Assembly: GCA_001586965.3 (NCBI GenBank)
Contig: LUCW03000019.1
Location: forward strand, 202,501 to 222,500
Source: Sphaeroforma sirkka
Lineage: Eukaryota; Opisthokonta; Ichthyosporea; Ichthyophonida
Direction: 5' to 3'
DNA: 20,000 nt
A program made the position numbers and the translations under genes. Below, in pieces: positions 1 to 11,600 of the stretch; position 1 is the stretch's first letter, and every line of letters starts with the position of its first letter. The notes beneath the pieces were generated by a model, which was not told the origin of the DNA, did not search any database, and worked only from the letters and a program-made list of their open reading frames with translations.

Positions 1-1577
1 ACGAGTAACACCCGATACGCTCAACATGACGTACTGTACAAGTGTCCCTCTGTTGACTTGATCTGCGCAAAGGCTCTGTAGGTATGAACAGGGGCCGTGT
101 GGTGACTGAAGACCACGTGTAGTGGCCTGACACGGTGTCACATGTCAACACTATAAATAGCACTCTTCTTGTGCAGCCTCCGCAGGTACCGAACTGCAGC
201 ATTGTGCAAGGTATACCCTGCGGCGCTAATTGGCACCGATCGATGATTAACCTTACTCGCAGCCTGCCACCTACGCATGTACATCGATGTATGACTATGG
301 AACTATGGGGGCGATTGCGTCGTCCGAGGCCTTGTGTTCGCAACGTGAAGTTCGGTACTAGGGGTTTGATCTTCGAAGATGCTGGTAGAGTAGAGTGAAG
401 GATGTACGCTCGTCCTTTAATTCCAGGCAGCTCGTACACAGTACACCGACGACAACTATGCGACCATGCGTACCATAATATCCACGACATGACTAAGCCC
501 GGTGACATAGATACTAAGGCGATACATGATAGCGCTATTGCACCTACGGGACTGGAGCATTCCGGTCTGAAACAGTACATGCCTAAGCTATCTCGTCGAA
601 TTCTGGGACAGTGGCTCTGTGTGCGTGTTCCTGATCACCAGTCACTTACGACAGTCTCCAATGGTCGCTGAGCATATGTACGCTAGTAGTAGTACTACCC
701 CACGCCTATAGCCGGCAGTATCGGTCTATGGTTGTATGTTTGGGGTCGTACCGTCACTCAAACAGGTTAGCAGACGCATACAGGAAGGACAGCCACGGCA
801 ATGTGGGCCAGCCGATGTACACAGCACTTCCGGTTACGTCTATCCGATGCGATAGCTGGGCATAGCACCGGACCAATTTCACTTTTTAGGGCCTGACAGC
901 TATATGCACGCGAGCGTGCTAATTAAAACGGTATGTAGCTGTACGCACCTGGCCGAGGAAAATTAGGACAGCCGCTGGATACATTGGGGTTTCCTCCCAA
1001 ACCTAATGGTCTAAACAATTGCGCCGGCCCTGACTAGTCTACACATGGCTGTATAACTGCGCATGTCCACGACAAATTGAGCTTGCAGCTACGTGTACGA
1101 AACCGTTGACCTGTAATGTAGGTAGGTCGGTAGAGGATTTTATGATGACACATCTCGCTTAATCAGTCGCATGCACGAAGTACTTCTAACGAGTCGAGGC
1201 CAGGAGCTCGACGTCATGATGTCCATACTAGCAGTGCAACACAGCTGCTGCATACATCCCTACAACCACGTGCCACCAGTTGGACAAGCGTGCGGCAACA
1301 TATACAGTGCTGAGACCATGTATTGTATTGTATTGTATTGTAGGTCTTTAGGAGTGTGCGTGAGGCAGGGACCCGTCTATAATGCCTGCATCTGAATGCA
1401 CAAAGCACCTCTATCATGGCACAGGTTAGTGGGTGTATGCACGCACGCCCGATACAATATATGTCGGACGAACGGCCAGTAGCTGAACACTTGAAGCTTT
1501 GCTTACATCCACAACCTCCGATGATACTAGGAATACCTTGCATCAGAACTTAGTAATGTTCACGTCCATATCAAACC
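1..1577. other. Region without a recognisable gene, downstream of the WSS1-like gene
   Basis: About 1.6 kb of mixed-composition DNA beyond the stop codon of the minus-strand WSS1-like gene. On the plus strand, positions 135-671 hold two consecutive open stretches in the same frame (about 87 and 89 codons; the second starts with ATG at 402). Neither has a motif I recognise and no splice model joins them convincingly. A short (TATTG)n pentanucleotide run lies at about 1320-1342. No AATAAA-type signal is evident on the minus strand just past the stop, so the 3' end of the neighbouring transcript cannot be placed. Confidence 0.5.
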
Positions 1578-4500
1578 TCACGACTGAAGCAAAGCACACA
1601 TGGCGCATACCCTAGCAGCCCCCCTGTCACTGCGCACATCTGTATTACTAAAGGTGCAATGCTTGCAAGCCCACTTGTTAATAGGTACCTCTCGTCCTTG
1701 AACTTGTTGGCCAATTGCGATCCTCCGTTCTTCGTTAGTGGAGTGTGATGACTCACCAGGTATATACAGTGACGGTGCTACAGTGTCTCTCATACAGCAC
1801 CTCGTGCATACACCCGGACTACTTCTGGTATTACCTGTGCGCTGATTTGCGAAGGTACAAAATACACATTTCCACGTTGCACCCACCTCTCTTGCTTTGG
1901 ATCTCCCGGGTGAAAAACACCCTGAAGCATTCGCCCGTGTGACTGTCTGTGTATCCCTCTGTTCGTTTGTCTGTCTATCACATGTACCAGAAAGCGTGTT
2001 ACCCATTGCTGCCTTACCTACACTCCCATCTCTCTCCACCCTCACTGTCCTCCTTTGTGTTGGACAAGTATCTGCACTCTGCTTTGCAACAGGTGACTGA
2101 GATGTGCCTGTCGTTTTGGCTGTACGAGCGGCGCCTCTTTGTGACTGCTTGGTGACTCCATTATGTCCTGCCATGTGTAGTTGCAAGTTTCCTATATCCT
2201 TACCTACAGCAGTGATACTACCTTCCACATCGTCGTCACTGTCCAGAATCTCGATGATCTCAGGACAAGATGCTCCCTTTGCCGTCTCCTTTCCCTTTCC
2301 TTGGCCAACACTTACACGCACACTTACACGCACACGCACATCCGTGCTGTTCGATGCCTTACTCGTAGAAGACACCTGGCCATTCTTAATACTGCCACTG
2401 CCCTTTCCATATCGATATGGTCCGTCACAGTTTGCCACCTCCGTTCTACCCACACTCGCGCCACGTGAGCGGCCAGTCCCCGCTGCAGACAATGTACTGG
2501 TTAAAGGTTTCTTCGCACGCTTCGGTACACTCTCACTGACTATTGGTTGGCCATTTGACGTGGCTGGTACTGCTTGTGCACTGTCTACATCATCTACATC
2601 GATCGTATTCTCATCACCACACCAGAGATTGTCGCGCCGGCGTTTCTCCGCAGCCTGAGAAATGGTTATGTGATTAGCCAGTCAAAACTTGGTAGCTCAG
2701 AGATATATTAAGAGGTATATTAAATACAGACAAAAGTACCCACCCCGTTAGATTTAGGTGAGTATATTCATAGTCATCAATATCACGTATAAGCGATACG
2801 AACTGCGGCATTGTCAGGAGTGCCCGACAAATGACACCAGTCGGAACTAGACTATCGAGCACCCGTACAATCAGACATCGATTGATTAGCAAACCCCTTT
2901 ACCAATAAAAATATAGATCGTCGCAGCGCTTGTTAGACATAGACGATATTCCACTGCGGCTCTATTGCAAACCCTATAGCTTCTTTTTCGATACAATTCT
3001 CACCACGGGACTAAGCGGGGTGCAGCAGTGGCCACATCCAAACACGCTGCATGAGCCTTCAGTTCAGAGTCACTACTTCGGCAGAGTTTCGAGGCAGACA
3101 TAGACATAGTATAGCACCCATATAATCGATATTGGGATGAAAATAACATACCAGTACAGCCAGCTCTCTTGGACTCTTGTTGCTACCAAGAGTGCTGCCT
3201 CCCCCGAGCCTTCTCCCATCAAAGTAGGGTGTGTCTCGCCGCCTACATTACAATCCCGAGAAATGCACAGTTTTAGTAAATGCTTATAGTTATACAATCT
3301 CAGCGCAATTTTTTAACCAATCAAGACATTCCACCCGTGCCACCGAGGACCGTATCGATTATTTCGCTCATAGGTGTCGGTATGATTGTAAGTATCCACA
3401 CAACTGAGACCATAAAGTAAGAACAATTGCACCACAGGGTGTACCTCTTTGTGGCCGCTAGCTCTATTACACGGTGTCTCTCTGCGTCTGAGGGATTGGA
3501 CCACCGATTGCCGCCCAGTTTCTTACCGCCGGTATCAAACCCCTTCAGCCCAGTAAATCCCTTGTGCATCCAGTCCTCGCACTCCTTTCTAATAACGTCG
3601 AGTAACGCGTAGAACTTCACATCATGCGGGCCATGAACTGTTATGTACAATAATTTGCCTCGAGTGTACGGATTGAGGTGGGTTTTGCGATGTAGCCATA
3701 GCTTAATTGACACTTGCTATCATAAGGTATACATTATTATACCCCACAGTATTCGAACGCGTGCCATGGCTCCAAAGCCGAATCTAAGCGAGTTGTTATG
3801 TGCAAAGTTCTGTGGACAAGCTACTCAGTATAGCCATTCGCATGATGTCGGGTTGAGAGACAGAGGGTCGTACCTCCCCTTCAGCGACAACCCGAACTCG
3901 ACCAGAGTGGCCATCAACGCCGTATCTCCTTCATAATCCATAGACAACCGACCTACACCCCACAAAAAACTAAAGTTTACCCCCTGTGCCGACATACCGT
4001 TATGCACGAGTTCGTGTAGCATTGTCCCGAGAACAAACTCGAAGGAGTAGAAGCTCTCCGGGTCGTTGGCGGGTCGCAGACGTATACGGACCTCTTGTCC
4101 TCGATTCACATTCAACCCCAGCAGATTAGCATTCTTGGGAAAAAACTCTGTGGGGCCGAAACAGTGTGCACAGGGCAGATTGATTGGAAGTGCATCGGGT
4201 AATCCAGCCGCGGACTTATAGGCCAAAACTGGTCCTGAATGGAACTAAAGGGCCGATGAACCCACGTGGAAGACCACGAGGCCTATTAATGGACCGCAAT
4301 GACGAGATAACAATACACGACGGGCCGCTTCAGAAATCTACATACGTCCGCTGAGTCAATGTGTATCGACCTCGTCTCGGTATTGATGATCGTGGGCTTT
4401 GGTATAGTACAATCCCCGAAACAACACCCCAAGGCAATTGAAATGGTAAGACATACCGCGTAAAATCAGCACCTTCCAACTGCGCGCCTCCATGATCTTA

Positions 4501-4649
4501 GACACCATGCCTGCACACTGCCGTAGCAATTTGTGCGCCTCATCCTGCCGATCTCTCTTCAGGGCTCTGATCTCCGATACCAGAGGATTCGGCGATTCTA
4601 GAAGTGTCGGAAAAGGCAGTCCAATCACATAATCACACAACAAGAACAT
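1578..4649 (-). CDS. WSS1: WSS1-like SUMO-linked metalloprotease (WLM domain plus two RanBP2-type zinc fingers)
   Basis: Five exons on the minus strand: 4649-4457, 4147-3998, 3637-3445, 3242-3152 and 2654-1578. All junctions are GT-AG with matching phases, giving 567 residues. The N-terminal helix region (VSEIRALKR, then SWKVLIL) leads to REFFPKNANLLGLNVNRG and the zinc site HELVHNVHGPH at residues 109-119 (H109, E110, H113, H119), created by joining exons 2 and 3. Then come GFDTGGKKLGG (147-157) and the family's trailing blocks FDGRRLGG and AAEKRRRDNLWCG. Exon 5 adds a SUMO-interacting motif, EIIEILDSDDD (341-351), and two zinc fingers opening WKCVFCTF (470) and WACKHCTF (537). Known family role: SUMO-stimulated proteolysis of DNA-protein crosslinks with Cdc48/p97. 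The start is uncertain: ATG 4649 is in frame, but a pyrimidine-rich acceptor-like site at about 4596 could mean an extra upstream exon. Confidence 0.92.
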
Positions 4650-5063
4650 ATGTATCACTGGCTATTACGTTACGTCTCTTGTACTAGCTAATGAATCAGT
4701 GAAGTATCGAGTGAGTACGGGAGTTCTGAGAGTCGCCAATTCCGATGGACTACAGCCGTGTGCATGCTTAAGTGCTACAGCTGTGGACGACAGGTTGGGT
4801 ACGAAATGAAGTTACTGCAGAATACATATCATACCAGAGTTCAATGAAAAAAAAGATACTGCACGGAAAACAGGTTGAACACAAGGAATATGATGCACAA
4901 TACAACCGTGACACAATAGACAACTCGAATAATACAAACTGTGTGTAATTGTGTACCGAAATTTGGGTTGACCAAATATCGCACAGAAGGCGAGACTGTA
5001 TATCGTAGATACAGCGCCTGGGGTGAGTTTCATGTGGGCTTCACCATGTCGCCAACAAGGGTG

Positions 5064-5065
<2 letters not shown>
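4650..5065. promoter_or_regulatory. Probable 5' region of the WSS1-like gene
   Basis: Non-repetitive DNA immediately upstream of the first confident WSS1-like exon and before the first TA microsatellite. It must hold the promoter and any upstream leader exon. No TATA box or factor site can be named with confidence, and several short ATG-containing stretches on the minus strand do not match the phase required by the possible acceptor near 4596. The assignment rests on position alone. Confidence 0.3.
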
Positions 5066-5114
<49 letters not shown>

Positions 5115-5122
5115 CGCGCATG

Positions 5123-5157
<35 letters not shown>

Positions 5158-5960
5158 CGAATGAAGAATATATATATATATATATACATATATATATACA
5201 GTTATATTATATATATATATATGCATATATGCATGCATATTATATTTGTATATTATATATTTATATATATATGCACATTACATTACACACATATATGCAT
5301 ATATATTATATATATATATAATATATATACATAATAATAATAATACATACATATACATATATACATACATATATATGAATCCCATATGGCAATATATATA
5401 CATATGCATATATGTAATATTATGTAATACATATATATATAATAATAATAATAATAATTATTAATATGTATATGTAATAATATTATATATTATATCATAT
5501 AATAATATGTGTATAATAATAATTACATAACCAATATAATATAATAATAATATTATAATAATATATAATACACACACACATCACATAATAATCAATAATT
5601 ACGTAATATATACATAATAATATTGGTTATTGCCACATAATATATATGCCAACATATACATAATAATATTATTACATGTATGCAAAATGTGCATATAATA
5701 ATAATATACAATAATGCAAATAATGTTATTAATGAATAATTATAATACATATGTACATATATATATATATAATATTATGCATATATGTATGTCATAATAA
5801 TATGTATAATACGCGCAACCAACAACAATAATATGCAATACATATTATTATTATACAATAATAATAATAATAATAATATATGTTATTATATATAATAATA
5901 ATAATATATATATTATATCAATAATATTATAATAATAACAATAACATATGTAATGCACAT
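5066..5960. repeat. AT-only island: (TA)n and (TAA/ATA)n simple repeats
   Basis: Starts with a pure TA run (5066-5101), a short TG/CG interruption, and another TA run to about 5156. It then becomes about 750 bp of interleaved TA, TAA and CATA units with very little G or C, especially 5320-5960. Many short stretches are self-complementary (for example around 5440-5500 and 5850-5940). Apparent ORFs here encode only Tyr/Ile strings and are artefacts. It lies in the spacer between two divergently transcribed genes. Confidence 0.95.
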
Positions 5961-6012
5961 GTCACTTGCATTGCATTATCGTGCAACATGCATACACATC
6001 ATCACATAGCCA

Positions 6013-6019
6013 CGTATAT

Positions 6020-6066
<47 letters not shown>

Positions 6067-6174
6067 GTCTGCATATACATACAGGACATATGTCTGCCTA
6101 TCTCTCACATACATACAAAACATACATACATACACCCATAAAAAAATACATACATGCATGACCAACTATATACA

Positions 6175-6216
<42 letters not shown>

Positions 6217-6227
6217 ACATCGCGCTA

Positions 6228-6273
<46 letters not shown>

Positions 6274-6320
6274 GATGTATATATATATAGAAGTGTGTGT
6301 GTGTGTGTTTTATGTGTTTT

Positions 6321-6382
<62 letters not shown>

Positions 6383-6411
6383 GGTGTGGATGTGCGAGTG
6401 CACGTGTATAA
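6013..6411. repeat. Compound (TA)n / (TG)n microsatellite
   Basis: TA runs at about 6014-6065, 6178-6212 and 6229-6270 are followed by TG runs at about 6295-6308 and 6332-6376, with CATA-rich sequence between. Alternating purine-pyrimidine tracts such as these can adopt cruciform (TA) or Z-DNA (TG) forms. This is still inside the divergent spacer. Confidence 0.95.
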
Positions 6412-7700
6412 AACATGTGAATGATCAGATACTTCAATACTCACCAGTCATCATGGTTCACGCCTACGGCTGATGACCACTTTCTCTGTGACAGCACCTA
6501 TAAAACCTATGGGTTATGTAGAGATCCGATACATACTGCGACTTTCACCATAGCTACAAATTTCATATGATATGACGATAATGATAGTACACATATGATA
6601 CGTTGATATGTGAGTTTCGATCCTAAATATTCATTTATTTAGACCTTTGCGTATCATAGTCTCCTCTAGTAGAACAGATGTATTTTTTTTTAACTAACTG
6701 TGGACACGTATGCGGTACATATGAAAATACTTACTATAAGTTTGATGTTCATCATTTCGTCCGTCAAAAACGAAACTCTCAGTCATGGATGAGTCATGCA
6801 TTCACACTGCACTGTGCACACAGGCCAAACTTGCCACGAAATGTGGTAAATACATACGCCCTAAAACCTTGTTACGTTTTACGATGGGCCGTATGAACTA
6901 TACAGAATGGTGCAGTTTTGTCCTGTCTACATACTCAATAAGAGTGCAATATTTATTATTAAATACTAGCGGTGAAATGAATAACAGCTATTCCTTTATT
7001 TAGTCCGATTTTGATCTAGATAGGTGACACCACGTTCAAAACATATACGTTTATACTTATGTCGTTTCAATAACAAACCCTAATACTTTTACGTTAAACG
7101 TGTGCTCTGAAAAAGTATAACGCAATGAGGTAGGCCCAGGGCACAGTGATATGACTCCACAAGTCCACATTCCACAAACAAAAACAGAAAAGTTGTCGAA
7201 AATGTGAAACAAAAAGCCGAAGTGGCCGGCAAAGTGCAAAGTGCAAACAGTCAACAGTATTGTTCATGTCGGCTCCATTTCTCTCATGTGTGCTCACGGT
7301 TGTGTATTTCTCTCTACTCTAAGCATACTACTGTTTGAAAATAAATATGTTTGTGGGGTATGTATTTAAGTATTAGAAATACTACAGTTTACAACAAGAG
7401 GATAGAAGATAACACGTATTTACAGGGTATCCCTTCCGCGTGACATATTTCTGAATACCATATTGGTTTGATTTGCTGTCGAGTGAACGGTGAACTACAA
7501 TATGGTGAGACCCAAAATGTCTGCTGATGAGGTTTATCCTTCAGGTAATGCTGAGGGTACATCGGCTCTCCAAAACCACGCGAATGTGTAGTCATATTTT
7601 CAGTTGTCTATGTATGAAGTTATATTCGTGTATACATACATCTATGGATATACTACAAATGATTATGGATACTTATATTAATATTCACTTGAATGTTAGA
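6412..7700. other. Non-repetitive spacer without a recognised gene
   Basis: About 1.3 kb of AT-leaning unique sequence. A perfect 7-bp inverted repeat (GTCATCA / TGATGAC, 17-base loop) lies at about 6448-6478. An ATG at 7502 opens a 14-codon stretch ending in a donor-like G|GTAATG at about 7544. It could be a first exon of the plus-strand gene, but its phase (1) does not match the phase (2) needed at the 8313 acceptor, so I do not call it. The short ORFs on both strands have no recognisable motifs. Confidence 0.4.
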
Positions 7701-7705
7701 ATGTC

Positions 7706-7731
7706 TATATATATATGCATATTTATATATA

Positions 7732-7802
<71 letters not shown>

Positions 7803-8024
7803 TTACATATTTGTATTTCTGTATATAGCATATATGTGCAGCTTAATATCTATATATATATATATATATTTGTTTACATTTATGTGTATCCATAGTATAC
7901 GAATATAATTATATATATCTTTATAACTCTATATCTATGTTGAAAATGTATTTGTGTGTGTCTGAATGCGTGTATAGTTGCGCAACCTACGTATATATGT
8001 ATGTACGCATGTACGTGTTTGCAG

Positions 8025-8056
<32 letters not shown>

Positions 8057-8250
8057 TGTGTAGCTGGATATCTACACATTTATCTACATCTATGTATATC
8101 TATAGTATATGCATATGCCTAATTTTTCCAACTATGAATGTATGCTAAATTAGATATATATCTGTGTTTATATACATGGTTATGTATACTTTTGTGTATC
8201 TTTATATATATATACATATAGTATAATATATATATATATATATATAGTGT
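7706..8250. repeat. AT-rich compound microsatellite, including a 60-bp (TA)n run
   Basis: The pure TA run is at about 7735-7794, with further short TA runs at about 8026-8049 and 8219-8246. They are joined by TATG/TATC-rich sequence and followed directly by a short (TG)n(AG)n tract at 8247-8266. It sits just upstream of the first supported exon of the plus-strand gene, either in an intron or in the promoter region. Confidence 0.9.
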
Positions 8251-8312
8251 GTGTGTGAGAGAGGGAGAGAACCAAGATGCAATCCAGCTACATGATTACC
8301 TTATTTTTTCAG

Positions 8313-8659
8313 CTACTCATCGCATCATACTTTGCTCAATATATTCGCTACAGTGCCGGAGACAACCCCCGGCAACCGCATCTACCTACACTTCCGCGCG
8401 TACGCCCATACAAAGTGTAATGGTACAGGCTGGGTGGGGGATGACGCTCGAGTCACGGGACTTCTGCAAGACTTTGCTGGCTCGTATTACAACGACCGGC
8501 GTACCTGCAGTACTAAGTCCTTGAGAACATACTGCAAATGGGTTGCGCGAATGCTGCGGCTATTGAAACAGGTCTCAGGGGGGTTCTCGTTCACTTTGGA
8601 TATGTCCACACTACCGGTGGATCCGGTGAGGTCGAAGTCCGCGAAGTCAAAGAAAAACG
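8313..8659 (+). CDS. Probable upstream exon of the SUMO-like-domain gene
   Basis: An open frame of 115 codons begins exactly at a strong acceptor (TTATTTTTTCAG at 8301-8312; the same frame has a stop at 8293) and ends at a G|GTATGT donor, the favoured donor of this window. Its phase-1 end fits the phase-1 acceptor at 9443, joining SAKSKKN-G to EKPVQPKQ. The GC-rich third positions resemble those of the next gene exon. The protein segment (RIYLHFRAYAH, FAGSYYNDRRTC, basic C-terminus) has no family I recognise. An alternative frame through the same DNA ends at a GTAAGT donor after 8708. Whether this exon belongs to the downstream gene needs transcript data. Confidence 0.55.
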
Positions 8660-11600
8660 GTATGTGTTTGCTATTACACTGTATAGACGTGTGTTTGGAG
8701 TTGAGTTGGTAAGTGTGTGTTTTCTAGTATAATATATAAGTGTGGTGGGGTGCAGCTGTTCTATTTATGTTGTGGGAGCTCGAGCACGTGGCCACGCACA
8801 TCTGCGCATACAAAGCATGGAATCGACACACAAACAACTGTACGCGCTTGTGTGGGTAAATGTTATACCCCGACAGCAGTCGATCCTGTACTCACTATAA
8901 CTATGAGGCGACTATCAGACCGTGGATAATATAACTGTCTGGATTGTTGTCGGTCATTTGTATGAAAGTTGTTGCGGGTGTCTGGGACCTCACGTGTTGC
9001 ATATATATAGCTCTAGATTAGAGTGAGGCACATACAGGAAATATGTGAGTATAGTCATGTATGAGTCAGAGTGTGGCCCATATAGGATATATGATATGAG
9101 AGTATAGGCGTATCTGAGATAGAATGTGGCTCAAGCAGGATGTATGAGAGTATAGTCGTGTCTGAGATAGAGTGAGGCATATATAGGATATATGAGTGCA
9201 TTGTCTTATCGGAGTTAGACTGTGGCTCAAATAGGACGTATGATATTATAGTCATATATGAGCTAGAGTGAGGTACGTATAGGATATATGAGAGTACAGT
9301 CATATTTGAGTTAGAGTGTGGTCCATACAGGATATGCGTCAGATAGGCCAGACATAAGATAACCGGAAGACTTGTACTCACTCTTTGCAATCTGATCCCT
9401 CGCCCTGGCCCTCGCCCCATTTGCCTGTGATGGGTGGTACAGGGGAAAAACCGGTACAACCGAAACAAGTCGCACACACTAAAAGCAACCCAGAACCAAC
9501 CCACAGAAAAAGCGACACAAAGTCCCACAACCCAATCACACACAGCAAAAGCAACCCAGAACCCACCCAAAGAAAATCCGACACCAAGCACCGCAAACCG
9601 GTCGAGCGATCGGAAGCCATGGCCTCGCCCACAGCACCGGCGCACACGTACGTCAGTTTGTCGGACACGGCGCAGTCCTCGCTCTCTTCACCGTCCCCGT
9701 CCCAGCAGCCGCTGGCCGTTTTATATACCACACAACTTAACCAAGGAGCGCTGGTGACGCGCCGATCCCGCGTGCAGGTGGGTGAGAAGGCGTACTACCG
9801 ACACGCGGATCTGTTCATGGAGGTGACCCGCGTGCTTGCGGCGACGACGGGGTTGTCCTCGCACGAATGTCGCAGTCTGGCGTTTGAGATGTATCGGTAT
9901 GTCGGTGTGTGTGTATGAAGCCCCATGCGTTGGATTGAGAAGGCTGTGGTGTACGTGAATACTGTTGGAACTACTATGTGTGTCTGGGGAGGAGGGGGAG
10001 GGGGGGTTGTATGTGTATGTAGTCCCATGAGTTTGATAATGAAGGCTGCGGTGTGTGTGTGTGCGTGTTGGGGAGGAGGGGGGTTGTGCGTGTATATGTG
10101 TGGGTGTGTTGCGAATGGTTGGAGTGTAATGGAGTGTATGTGCTGCTATGTGGATATGTGGAGTGATGAATCCCTTCGTTTACCTTCTTGTGCTGGGGGA
10201 TGGCTTTCCTTGTTTGTCGGTAGCACATATGTTCTTTAGAGTTCAACAATTGCCGAGGTGACGTTGCAAGTGTGCTTGTGCTGCGCTCAGACGTACCTGT
10301 GTGTGTTAGGTAAGTCATATTTCAATGTGTGAGTGCATGGTGAGACCTTTCGTTGTATGTCGCTGGTGGTGAACAGATGTCTTTGTGCATATCATAGTCT
10401 GTGTATCAGTTTGTGCTGGTGGTAGGAGATCTATGTCTGTGTGTGTGTGTGTGTAGGTATATGTATTGGCTTGTGGTCCTGGTGTGCGATGTGTGCCTGT
10501 GCGTCTGTGCGTGTGCATTGTTAAGTGGTCAATGCGTGCGTGTGTGTGTGTGTGTTGCGCTTTACTATCTTACGTGTTTCCCTTTCTAACGGCGGGTGTG
10601 TATTCCTTGCTCCGGATTGTAGATGCGCTCATAAATATACCGACGACATACTAACAGCTCATATTCACGCACTCAGAGGCCTGGTATGTAGGGCCGTGTA
10701 CGGAGAGAAAGGGGGAGACTTGTCGTTGCTCAGCTTTCCGAGTCGCGTGGACAAAGCCTGGCAGTTCGCAATTCTGAATACGCGCCTGTACGTGGACTTC
10801 TGCGCAGATGTGTTTGGCGAGTACGTTCACTACTCGACTGCTGATGTTGGTGATGTGGATGAGGCGGACAGGGACGCACGCGTACAGCGTGCGTTAGCAC
10901 AGTATACCCAAGTCTGGGGTGAGCACCCGCCCCTGTCCCTGTGGACACCGTTTATGGAAGTAGTTGGGGCCAGTTCGATCCCGGATGCGTCTGGAGGTGT
11001 GACGGGAACACAGAGGAACCATGTGCTTGTGCCGGATGTAGAGATGAGACCACATACCAGCTTGGTGGACAAAAAAGGCCCGAAAAAGCGTGATAGAGGT
11101 GCAGACCAGGACAACAGTGAGGATGAGCCCTTGAATAAGCTTCTGGGGCAAGACGCGAAGAGCAAACCGGGCCCGGGCCGCCCCAAGAAGATCCGACGTG
11201 GCCCCAAGGTATCACAGCAATCACAGCAATACAATGACGTACGACAATCCGACGTCGCACACGGACCGGATGTCGTGCCAGACACGAACTCGGGGTTGGA
11301 CCCCAGTGGCACACAAGCATTAGAGGGCAACAACCTGAACGCGCAGGAGTACGCTACGATGAAAGCCATCTACGACCAACAATTAGGCCCGAAACAATCC
11401 GCAGCCAACGGCATTGTATCGACGACCAAACCGCCGAAGCTCGAGTTCAAGGTTTCGAACGAGGTATGGGAGTGAATGTTTCATGGAAGACGTAGCATGG
11501 CCGCTGTTCTATTTTTGGTTGGTTTTGGTTGACTAGTTCATGGTTGTTTGTGAGTTGCGGTAGGGAGTGTTCTATAGAGTGGCATTGCATTGTCCTACTA

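Noticed and set aside
2104-2658. 184-codon plus-strand ORF
   Set aside because: It is the antisense shadow of WSS1 exon 5, whose minus-strand frame carries the SUMO-interacting motif and continues into the zinc fingers.
2655-3151. Extra WSS1 exon within the 497-bp intron
   Set aside because: The exons on either side join directly in phase 0 and reproduce the conserved family spacing, so no further exon is needed.
5041-6437. Many Tyr/Ile- or His/Thr-rich ORFs on both strands
   Set aside because: They are translations of TA and TG microsatellites, which lack stop codons by composition.
8717-8929. 70-codon plus-strand ORF after the first exon
   Set aside because: Lies in the proposed intron, lacks motifs, and its frame does not connect to the next exon.
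10830-11369. 179-codon minus-strand ORF
   Set aside because: Antisense shadow of the exon carrying the WHxF-type domain and AT-hook.
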